From the IMG/VR virus record IMGVR_UViG_3300044628_000858, positions 1 through 24,802 of that record: DNA of 24,802 nucleotides. One strand, written 5' to 3'. Numbering within the stretch: the first letter of the stretch is position 1; every line of letters begins with the position of its first letter. The position numbers were made by a program, and so were the translations under genes. The notes under the pieces are model-generated. The model saw only the letters and a list, made by a program, of their open reading frames with translations, was not told where the DNA came from and did not search any database. This DNA comes from a virus. This document shows positions 14,645 to 20,917 of the stretch, piece by piece.

Positions 14645-16675
14645 CTAGTATAATTTAATCTCACAAGCATCAGTTGAGCAGTATTTTTCAGACTCAGCGT
14701 CTAGATTGTCTTTACCGTCATAGATTGCAGACCAATCAATCTTGCCAATTGTTCCAACATAAGAGTTATACTCTTCTTTTGAAATCTCTGTGTATGGTTG
14801 CTGAGGATAAGTCTTATTCCCCATTGGTAAAAATGATACTGCTTTTAGTTGACCCTCGTACATGTTTAGTGCTGGAGCCACAAACTGTTTTTCTGTTTCT
14901 TTGTCAAATGACAGAGTTACAGAAACACCATTGTCTGACCAGTACTTTTGAGCAGTTGCTGCAAGTCCAATCTTCTCAAACAAACTAACCTGCTTCTCAG
15001 CACGTTTGTGTCCAGATGCTACTGGGAAATATACTACGGATGTATTTGCTGATACAAGGTCGTCTTCAATTTTATATCCCGCTGCTTTAAATAAATGCAT
15101 CATTGGATCGGTATTGCCAAAACGAATAGCACGAAGATAAAATTCTCCACCAGGTCCCCAGTGAACTCCAGGAGTTGCGCCCGATAAAAGAGAAACAGAT
15201 CCTGAAGGCTTGACTGTAGTTACACGAACTGATTCACGAACACATAACCACTCAGAATACTTGTGGTCATAATGACGAATTTTTTGATACCCTTCATCCA
15301 TCCACTCACGCAATGCTGGAAGCCCAGAATTATCTGCAAAAGAAGCAATGCCAGTAAGGGATGTTCCAATACGACGATTACGTTGCATAATTCCATTTGT
15401 CTGTTGCCAATGCGTTGGCATTAAGGTTACAGTCTTTCCATAAAGATATGCAAACTTCAATGTCTTGAGGAAGTCCTCCTTAGAGTCATGACGGTTTAAG
15501 TGCACCTCTACAAGTGTACAAAGTTCGTATGATTCTAATGGCTGCTCCGCACAAGGATTGAATCCCATAATACGGGAATCCTTATAGTCTGGTGCATCTT
15601 TTAATCTACCATATTCTCTAGCAACATCTAACCAGATAAAACCTGGCTCTCCATTGTCTGCAATTAAATCTACATAATCTTCATATTTTGTTCCAACAGT
15701 TGCTGAAATAGAATTATTTGACATCCAAGCCCATCCTGGTTTTTTTGGATCGTAAGAGTTACGGTCTGGAAATACTTCTGGATTTTTAAGATTAATAAAA
15801 CCTTCATCTTCTGGTATTCCAAGTGCAAGAGTTGCAGAACGACGAACATTTCCTGATACTACACAAGTACCAATAAGATTAACAATATCAACAATAGCAC
15901 GGCTATCTAATAGTTCTCCAGCCCTAGAGCCAATTACATTACGAATACGTGTATGGAGATCAATAAGTGGTACTGGACCGCTTGCTACCCCTCCAAAGCC
16001 CTTAATGGGGGCTCCTAGAGGACGGATAAGGTCATAGGTAAACTCCTGAATAGGTTGATTTTGGCGAAGAAATGAGTTAATTAAAAGACGAACAGATTCA
16101 ACCCAGCCTTCACGAGTATCTGGGATTTCATAAATAGATGCTGGTTCGGTAGGGGCATAAATAGGCATTTGCTTGTCTTGTCCAAGGGTATCAAACCCAA
16201 CTCCAATACCCAGCATTAATGCATCCATTACCCAAGCAAATAAAGCACCAGGATCATTGCGATCAATGTCTCTTGTTGAAACCATTGCACAGTTTTGAAG
16301 GGAAGCAGAGTTGCGCTTTTCCATAGTCATGGGAGTTCCAAATGCCCATAGCCCACGACCTGGCGGTGTCCACTTTAGTTCAAACATTCTTTGGAATGCT
16401 TCTTGTGCAGACTTCTGTGCTTTGTTATCATTCCATGGTAAACGATTATCCTTAGCATGATTCTTTTGTACTGAATACATACCCTCAATTACACGACGAC
16501 AAACCTCATGCCAGCGTTCTTTTGTTCCGTCTTCTTTCATACGAGAATATGTACGAATAAATGTAATTTCTCCTAAAGAGTTAGACCCAGCATCTGAGAA
16601 TCCAAATGGTGCTGAAACATTATTATATTTATTTACAAAATCTTCTGATAGACGAAACGAAAAAACTTCTGACAT
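14645..16675 (-). CDS. nrdJ: Adenosylcobalamin-dependent (class II) ribonucleoside-triphosphate reductase, monomeric
   Basis: The protein has 676 residues. It reduces ribonucleoside triphosphates to deoxy forms with coenzyme B12 as radical source, feeding phage DNA synthesis, and works without oxygen. Key residues are all visible: Cys129 ('SASLQNCAMVST') and Cys386 ('SYELCTLVEV') as the active-site pair, 'NPCAEQPL' with Asn373, Cys375 (thiyl radical) and Glu377, and a C-terminal CX4C pair (Cys666, Cys671 in 'CSTDAC') for re-reduction. The 11-residue distance Cys375-Cys386 equals that of the Lactobacillus leichmannii enzyme (408/419), which has 739 residues, so this one is compact. It has its own promoter (16734-16763), AAAGGT before the ATG, and an upstream terminator. 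The thioredoxin at 17617-17892 is a plausible reductant. Confidence 0.95.
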   Translation of the reverse strand: MSEVFSFRLSEDFVNKYNNVSAPFGFSDAGSNSLGEITFIRTYSRMKEDGTKERWHEVCRRVIEGMYSVQKNHAKDNRLPWNDNKAQKSAQEAFQRMFELKWTPPGRGLWAFGTPMTMEKRNSASLQNCAMVSTRDIDRNDPGALFAWVMDALMLGIGVGFDTLGQDKQMPIYAPTEPASIYEIPDTREGWVESVRLLINSFLRQNQPIQEFTYDLIRPLGAPIKGFGGVASGPVPLIDLHTRIRNVIGSRAGELLDSRAIVDIVNLIGTCVVSGNVRRSATLALGIPEDEGFINLKNPEVFPDRNSYDPKKPGWAWMSNNSISATVGTKYEDYVDLIADNGEPGFIWLDVAREYGRLKDAPDYKDSRIMGFNPCAEQPLESYELCTLVEVHLNRHDSKEDFLKTLKFAYLYGKTVTLMPTHWQQTNGIMQRNRRIGTSLTGIASFADNSGLPALREWMDEGYQKIRHYDHKYSEWLCVRESVRVTTVKPSGSVSLLSGATPGVHWGPGGEFYLRAIRFGNTDPMMHLFKAAGYKIEDDLVSANTSVVYFPVASGHKRAEKQVSLFEKIGLAATAQKYWSDNGVSVTLSFDKETEKQFVAPALNMYEGQLKAVSFLPMGNKTYPQQPYTEISKEEYNSYVGTIGKIDWSAIYDGKDNLDAESEKYCSTDACEIKLY

Positions 16676-16733
16676 TTATTTACCTTTCTAAGCAAATCTA
16701 GATGAGTACTTTGAGTTTTCCAAAGTGGTCTTA

Positions 16734-16763
16734 AGTATATCATAGTTATTTTAATGAATGTAA
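16734..16763 (-). promoter_or_regulatory. Promoter for ribonucleotide reductase (TTACAT - 18 - TATACT)
   Basis: The minus strand has TTACAT, an 18-base spacer, and TATACT preceded by TGA (extended -10 TGATATACT). It is the only promoter in the window with a fair -35 match. It lies just after the terminator at 16768-16802 and 58 bases before the reductase ATG. Confidence 0.65.
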
Positions 16764-16767
16764 GCGT

Positions 16768-16802
16768 AAAACAAAAGGCTATACCTAATGTTAAGGTATA
16801 GC
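16768..16802 (-). terminator. Rho-independent terminator before the reductase gene
   Basis: On the minus strand GCTATACCT and AGGTATAGC form a perfect 9-pair stem with a 7-base loop, followed by CTTTTGTTTT. It closes the transcription unit of the small accessory genes, in the largest gap of the window (16676-16878); the rest of that gap holds only the reductase promoter. Confidence 0.85.
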
Positions 16803-16878
16803 ACTTTAAGTTTATAAAAGTAGGTCTATTATTTATTCAGTAGAGGGATTGTCTTCATAAACCTTTTAGAAACAAATT

Positions 16879-17349
16879 CTAGTTAATCTTAACCCATTCT
16901 TTTTGTGGCTCCACCCATGTGTAATTATCTCCATCTAGCGGATATGGTTTTGGAGGAATCCACTGCTCTGTAACTTCATCATATCCCCATGAGGGGTATA
17001 GTTTTTTCAACCACTGTTGATCTTTTTCTACCCAAGTATAATATATTCCGTCTTCGTGAGTATGATTATAAATATTTTCTGGATAAGGTACAGGAGGAAT
17101 ATAACCAGAGCCGTCTTCAGCTAAAATCCATGTTGGGTATGGCTTAACAGGAGATAAAGACCCATCTTCTTCATTATAAATAAACCCAACCTTAACATTT
17201 TTTTGATTATCTTTTAGTTGAATGATTATTGGATCACTAATTAATGCGTAATATGTGGTTTCATCAAGAATATCCATAACAGCAACTACTTTACCGTCAA
17301 TAACAATAGCTATGGAGTTTGTGCTTTGAATCTCTATATCAGTTTTCAT
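16879..17349 (-). CDS. Small protein with VIDGxVV domain and two PYPSW-type repeats
   Basis: The protein has 156 residues. Residues 12-66 form a short domain ('SIAIVIDGKVVAVMDILDE', 'ISDPIIIQL', 'VKVGFIYNEEDG') that recurs in the genes at 20250 and 20639. Residues 70-114 and 118-154 are two copies of a tryptophan/proline-rich repeat: 'PYPTWILAEDG..IPPVPYP...YTWVEKDQQW' and 'LYPSWGYDEVTEQWIPPKPYP..NYTWVEPQKEW'. Repeats of this style occur in small phage genes of unknown role near structural genes; a virion or fibre-assembly role is a guess. Its start overlaps the zinc-ribbon gene by 11 bases, with GAGGAG 7 bases before the ATG. A terminator follows. Confidence 0.8.
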   Translation of the reverse strand: MKTDIEIQSTNSIAIVIDGKVVAVMDILDETTYYALISDPIIIQLKDNQKNVKVGFIYNEEDGSLSPVKPYPTWILAEDGSGYIPPVPYPENIYNHTHEDGIYYTWVEKDQQWLKKLYPSWGYDEVTEQWIPPKPYPLDGDNYTWVEPQKEWVKIN

Positions 17350-17614
17350 TTAATTGCTCCTCTGTATATTCTTTTACTTTAATTTCTGGGATAAATGCAT
17401 CCCATTTCCCTAGTGGACATGTAGCATTTGGCAACTTTGTTTTTGCATTCATAATACAACCACACTCTTTACATTGATGTGTAAGCGCAACATATCTATC
17501 GCATTGCTTACATATATCTAGTCTTTCTTTTGCAATTATGTCTGTTACTCTTCCTATTTTTTTATTAAAAAGGTCCCATGGTCTTGCTGGTCTATCTGGA
17601 AAAATTTCGCTCAT
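17339..17614 (-). CDS. Small six-cysteine zinc-ribbon-like protein
   Basis: The 91-residue protein has cysteines at 35, 38, 48, 51, 53 and 66, arranged CX2C-X9-CX2CXC-X12-C in 'ERLDICKQCDRYVALTHQC', 'KECGCIMNAKTKLPNATCP' and LGKW. The pattern with C-terminal 'CPLGKW' is that of a small conserved family common in phages (I believe DUF6171-like); metal binding is likely, function unknown. It follows the thioredoxin gene by 2 bases with GAGGA before the ATG, and overlaps the next gene, so the three are co-translated. A redox link to thioredoxin or reductase is possible but only by neighbourhood. Confidence 0.8.
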   Translation of the reverse strand: MSEIFPDRPARPWDLFNKKIGRVTDIIAKERLDICKQCDRYVALTHQCKECGCIMNAKTKLPNATCPLGKWDAFIPEIKVKEYTEEQLNEN

Positions 17615-17616
17615 TG

Positions 17617-17892
17617 TTAATCCTCACTACATTCATGATTATAAAAATCTAAAAGTTCTTTTTTGCTTCTAGGGCTAGTCATTCTACAGTACTCTTTGTC
17701 ATTACTGACCATAATCATTGTTGGAACTGAAACAGCACGAAAAAATATTGCTTTTTCTTTATCGATATCTACATCAAAAACCTCTATTTCTATCTCAGGG
17801 TTTTCCTGCTTAAACTCGTAAAAATCTGGCTGCATTGATTGACAAAAGCTACACCAAGTTGCAAAAAAAGCAATCATTTTTTTATTATTCAT
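17617..17892 (-). CDS. Thioredoxin-like protein
   Basis: The 91-residue protein has the thioredoxin fold signature: 'IAFFATWCSFCQSMQPDF' with the redox pair Cys14-Cys17 (WCSFC), 'VFDVDIDKEKA', and the cis-proline Pro57 in 'AVSVPTMIMV'. It is slightly shorter than cellular thioredoxins (about 105) because the first strand is missing, which is common for phage ones. It likely passes electrons to the class II reductase encoded one unit downstream, whose C-terminal CX4C pair needs such a partner. The ATG lies 6 bases after an extended -10 box and has no Shine-Dalgarno site, so expression may be leaderless. Confidence 0.9.
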   Translation of the reverse strand: MNNKKMIAFFATWCSFCQSMQPDFYEFKQENPEIEIEVFDVDIDKEKAIFFRAVSVPTMIMVSNDKEYCRMTSPRSKKELLDFYNHECSED

Positions 17893-17898
17893 TATAAT

Positions 17899-17907
17899 AT
17901 TGTATCA
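17899..17907 (-). promoter_or_regulatory. Extended -10 promoter TGATACAAT, leaderless start of thioredoxin
   Basis: The minus strand reads TGATACAAT; the hexamer covers -12 to -7 relative to the A of the ATG at 17892, the exact place used in actinobacterial leaderless genes. The box fills most of the 18-base gap after the upstream stop. Confidence 0.5.
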
Positions 17908-17910
17908 TAT

Positions 17911-18672
17911 CTACTTTAAAGGATGTACCAATTTTTGATGGTCTGGGAATGGTAAATCGTTTGGAAAAATCCCATTATAGTATCTATTGGCTTCTTTTCC
18001 ATCAGACCTTTCTGCTTTTAGTTTATTTGAAGAAGCCCACTCTAGTTCCAGAGTAGACTCGTCTAATACGTCTAGTCCATCTATCAATTCAAAACTATCA
18101 ATAAAATACCTTTTCACTGGAATAAATGCTGCAAGGAGATCTCCTTTTTTTATTTTAATCTTGGTTAAGGGGCGGGTTACCTTTATGTTAAATGAAAACG
18201 ATGATCTAAGGTTGTCGGACTCTATAACACTTGTCATTGCTACAAGGCCATCTATAAAAGAATTGGGAGGCTGAATAGTCATTAAGTTAATTCCTGGAGA
18301 TGTTCTAATAATAAAACTATTTCTTACTGACAAAATTCCAGAGTTTAATGTATTATAGTAGTTTTGAATATCTAAATCTGTATTTTCTCTCTGCTTGTGA
18401 TTTGTTTCAATCATAACTTCTTTTTCTCCGCCTGGCCAAAAAAGTGTTAAATCAATATTAGATTTTACAGCAAAGCCCATTTGGTTTCCTATAACAAGAG
18501 GCAACACCTGATACATCTTTTCTGTAAACCAGTCTTTAGACTGATCTCCTCCAAGTGGTTGGACTATGTCATAAAAATTCCAATTATTTAAAAAGTGTTC
18601 TTTTTTGTTTTCTGGATAAAATAAAATCTGGTTTTCTTTAATTATATTTTCTTTTTCATTTATATAAGGCAT
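17911..18672 (-). CDS. DUF6065-like protein, divergent third tandem paralog
   Basis: This 253-residue protein contains 'VLPLVIGNQMGFAVKSNIDL', 'FWPGG', 'NSGILSVRNSFIIRTSPGIN', 'MTSVIESDN', 'FSFNIKVTRPLTKIKIKKGD' and 'AAFIPVKRYFI'. That order (LPL..N..G, GIL.., RT.PG.NL, V.E.D, F..N.K.TRP, KGD..A.F.P) is the pattern I recall for DUF6065, a family of unknown function. It aligns in its second half with the two genes upstream (RTSPGINLM against KTPKGYSIM; SVIESDN against GVVDTDA; IKKGDLLAAFIPVKR against IEKGTPVVQIIPFKR). It starts at a TAATG junction with GAGGAAGA before it. No signal peptide or membrane segment. Function not known. Confidence 0.75.
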   Translation of the reverse strand: MPYINEKENIIKENQILFYPENKKEHFLNNWNFYDIVQPLGGDQSKDWFTEKMYQVLPLVIGNQMGFAVKSNIDLTLFWPGGEKEVMIETNHKQRENTDLDIQNYYNTLNSGILSVRNSFIIRTSPGINLMTIQPPNSFIDGLVAMTSVIESDNLRSSFSFNIKVTRPLTKIKIKKGDLLAAFIPVKRYFIDSFELIDGLDVLDESTLELEWASSNKLKAERSDGKEANRYYNGIFPNDLPFPDHQKLVHPLK

Positions 18673-19445
18673 TATTCTTCCTCTAGTTCTTTTTTATTAT
18701 TTTTTTCAGAAAGATATTTTTTTTTGACCCAAAAATTACTTCTATAGTATCCGTAATTAACTGACCTTAAAGCGTCTGCCATCTTTTTCCAACTGTTTGG
18801 TAAGATATGAAATGAGGCCATCCAAGTCTCTCTTTTTATTGGAATCATCTGGATAATAGGTGTTCCTTCTTCTATAACTCCAAGCCAGCCTTCTTTTATA
18901 AAAAATGGATAAAATCCGCTTAGTGGAAAATTATCACCATCTACAATTGCACTAGTGGTTACAAATGGGAGTTCCCATCTATTAAGTGGGTGGGTTACAA
19001 GCATACTCCATCCTCTTGGTAGATCATAACCCCACATTCCTCCCCAGGCTAGGTGATTCCAAGAACAGCCAGGTGGCCTAGGAATTGTATGTCCTAAGTT
19101 AATCGGTCTTTCAGTAATCAAATCTCTAGTGACTGGAGAATAATCCTGAACCCATTCTCCTTGTTCATTTTTTCTAACTTTTCTATATTCAACTACGTTA
19201 GAATCATTTCTTGTTATCTCTATGTCATAAGTTGCTAAAATTAAATATCCAGAGGTAATGGCATCTAAAAACGGAACACAGGACTTCATTCCGCCAGCTC
19301 TATCTTCTTTACCTAAAACATTAATTCCATCATCTTCTTTGCTTATAAAGTTTTCTCCTTTTTTCCACCAATCTGGGATCATTTTTTGTGCAGGTATTGG
19401 AAAAACGTCTACTGGCATTTCGCTATAAAATTTAACTTTTTTCAT
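18672..19445 (-). CDS. DUF6065-like protein, second tandem paralog
   Basis: The protein has 257 residues: 'FPIPAQKMIPDWWKKGENF', 'KSCVPFLDAITSGYLILATY', 'GWSMLVTHPLNRWELPFVTT', 'AIVDGDNFPLSGFYPFFIKE', 'WLGVIEEGTPIIQMIPIKRE' and TW. It is clearly a paralog of the gene at 19463 (CVPFLDAITSGY against CIPVLDAITTGY; GVIEEGTPIIQMIPIKRETW against GVIEKGTPVVQIIPFKREDW). The alternating hydrophobic pattern suggests a beta-sandwich. Related proteins occur in several aquatic phage groups, all without assigned function as far as I know. It has AGGGGGT 4 bases before the ATG. The C-terminus is Lys/Glu-rich. Confidence 0.78.
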   Translation of the reverse strand: MKKVKFYSEMPVDVFPIPAQKMIPDWWKKGENFISKEDDGINVLGKEDRAGGMKSCVPFLDAITSGYLILATYDIEITRNDSNVVEYRKVRKNEQGEWVQDYSPVTRDLITERPINLGHTIPRPPGCSWNHLAWGGMWGYDLPRGWSMLVTHPLNRWELPFVTTSAIVDGDNFPLSGFYPFFIKEGWLGVIEEGTPIIQMIPIKRETWMASFHILPNSWKKMADALRSVNYGYYRSNFWVKKKYLSEKNNKKELEEE

Positions 19446-19462
19446 TTTTACCCCCTATTAAC

Positions 19463-20242
19463 CTATAGATATTTCTTGTTTTTTCTATAATCTCTTTTAT
19501 AAGCTCCGCCGACTAGTTTTCCTTCAAGATTAAACCTTCTAGACATATATTCATGACCTAAAGATTTTAACTCTTTAGAACTCTTATCGCTTATCTTATC
19601 ATAAATCCTTTTTTTCCAATCTTCTCTTTTAAAAGGTATTATTTGAACAACAGGTGTTCCCTTTTCTATAACTCCCTCAAAAGTATTTTTCATCATAAAT
19701 GGGAATAAAACTACCAAGGGGTAAGCATCAGTATCTACAACTCCAGTTAAAGTATAAAATGGAAGATATGGAGAATTAATTGGATGGGTAAACATTATAG
19801 AATACCCTTTTGGTGTTTTAATTAGCACATCGCTTGACCATTTAAACGCATAATTTATAAATTCTGGAGATATTGGCATTTCCTGTAATTGAGCAGTTGG
19901 GTGCATTGAAATGGCTTTCTCTCCAGTAGGTCCCGCCATTCTTTCTCCAGAAAATTCAATCAAATTGGTTTTTTCGTCATACTTAAAATGATAGTCTGAT
20001 TTTGTAACTAAAACATATCCTGTTGTTATTGCATCTAGAACAGGTATACACTTTTTTATAGTTAGTTCTGGTTGATTCTGAATCTCAAAAAATGAAGACA
20101 TTTTTTTATACCATTCTGGTATAAGATCCATAGCTCTTTTCACTTCTAAAAAAGAGTCTTCTGTTGTATAAACAAATTCAATTATTCCTTCTTTAGAAGG
20201 AGAGTTTACGTCTTTTTTCCATTTGATTATTTTTTCTAACAT
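19463..20242 (-). CDS. DUF6065-like protein, first tandem paralog
   Basis: From the ATG at 20242 the protein has 259 residues; a TTG at 20248 could add two. It contains 'AMDLIPEWYKKMSSFFEIQ', 'KKCIPVLDAITTGYVLVTKS', 'KTPKGYSIMFTHPINSPYLP', 'TGVVDTDAYPLVVLFPFMMK' and 'EGVIEKGTPVVQIIPFKRED'. Compared with the next gene it lacks the tryptophan-rich middle ('CSWNHLAWGGMWGYDLPRGW'). The C-terminus is strongly basic (AYKRDYRKNKKYL). The start is 7-8 bases after the upstream stop and has a poor ribosome site, so translation is probably coupled. The role is unknown; placement after fibre genes makes a virion or host-surface function conceivable. Confidence 0.75.
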   Translation of the reverse strand: MLEKIIKWKKDVNSPSKEGIIEFVYTTEDSFLEVKRAMDLIPEWYKKMSSFFEIQNQPELTIKKCIPVLDAITTGYVLVTKSDYHFKYDEKTNLIEFSGERMAGPTGEKAISMHPTAQLQEMPISPEFINYAFKWSSDVLIKTPKGYSIMFTHPINSPYLPFYTLTGVVDTDAYPLVVLFPFMMKNTFEGVIEKGTPVVQIIPFKREDWKKRIYDKISDKSSKELKSLGHEYMSRRFNLEGKLVGGAYKRDYRKNKKYL

Positions 20243-20249
20243 AATCAAA

Positions 20250-20597
20250 CTAGTTGTTCTCTGGTGTGTCTATTCCCAGGTTGGCTCTTGCAATCATTTC
20301 AGGAGTTACTTCAGCGTGACCACCTGGCGCAATATATCTTCCACCATTAGCATAGTAACTAAACGCTCCGTCGGAATTGGTAAATGTGTTGTTAGATGAA
20401 TCATATGCCATACCCTCTTGAACATCTTCACCCATCTCCAAACTGGAAATGTCAAGAACGGTGTGTTCCTTTAAAAGAAGACCATGAACCTCTGGTGAAA
20501 CCATCATTATCTTCATTACAACGCCATTTTCAATAATTGCCACCGCTTGATCAAACCCTAGGGTTCCAAAATTTGCTGCCATTGATTTATTTGTCAT
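20250..20597 (-). CDS. Small protein with VIxNGVV-type domain
   Basis: The protein has 115 residues. Residues 18-73 ('AVAIIENGVVMKIMMVSPEV', 'LLLKEHTVLDI', 'VQEGMAYDSSNNTFTN') match the short domain also present at 16879-17349 and 20639-20911. In other phages a similar '(V)I..G.VV...V......V..G..YD...F' module sits in fibre or fibre-assembly genes. The end is Gly/Ala/Asn-rich ('YYANGGRYIAPGGHAEVTPE'). It has its own extended -10 box and AGAGGAGATGG before the ATG. Function unknown. Confidence 0.75.
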   Translation of the reverse strand: MTNKSMAANFGTLGFDQAVAIIENGVVMKIMMVSPEVHGLLLKEHTVLDISSLEMGEDVQEGMAYDSSNNTFTNSDGAFSYYANGGRYIAPGGHAEVTPEMIARANLGIDTPENN

Positions 20598-20621
20598 TTT
20601 CCATCTCCTCTATAGGTAATA

Positions 20622-20630
20622 ATTATAACA
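20622..20630 (-). promoter_or_regulatory. Extended -10 promoter TGTTATAAT before the small-gene block
   Basis: The minus strand reads TGTTATAAT, ending 24 bases before the ATG at 20597, in the 41-base gap. No -35 consensus is seen. It could drive the block from 20597 down to the terminator at 16768-16802. Confidence 0.6.
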
Positions 20631-20638
20631 CATGTCTA

Positions 20639-20911
20639 TTAGTCATGTGGGTATTCTTTTTTTGGAACTAAGTTTACAAACTCTCCATTTATATACTTAT
20701 ATCCAGGCTTAACCACTATATCTTTTTCAACCCTAATAAATTTAGGCTCACTTAATAATATTGCTGCTAGTTTTTCTTGAGAAAACATGACCTCTACTAC
20801 ATCTTCATCTATTACAAGTGCTAGAACTTCTGTAATTGATGAGATTTCTGGATCTGGTCTTTCCTTATGTCTTTTAATTATATCTCTATAGTGTTTTACT
20901 GTAGTAAGCAT
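20639..20911 (-). CDS. Small protein with VIDEDVV-type domain
   Basis: The protein has 90 residues. A basic N-terminus ('VKHYRDIIKRHKERPDPE') is followed at 29-81 by the domain shared with 20250-20597 and 16879-17349: 'VLALVIDEDVVEVMFSQEK', 'LAAILLSEPKFIRVE', 'VVKPGYKYINGEFVNL'. It is the shortest carrier of this domain. It starts 6 bases after the cysteine-rich gene, with TAGGG before the ATG. Function unknown; its place suggests work with the fibre proteins. Confidence 0.72.
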   Translation of the reverse strand: MLTTVKHYRDIIKRHKERPDPEISSITEVLALVIDEDVVEVMFSQEKLAAILLSEPKFIRVEKDIVVKPGYKYINGEFVNLVPKKEYPHD

Positions 20912-20917
20912 ATAACC

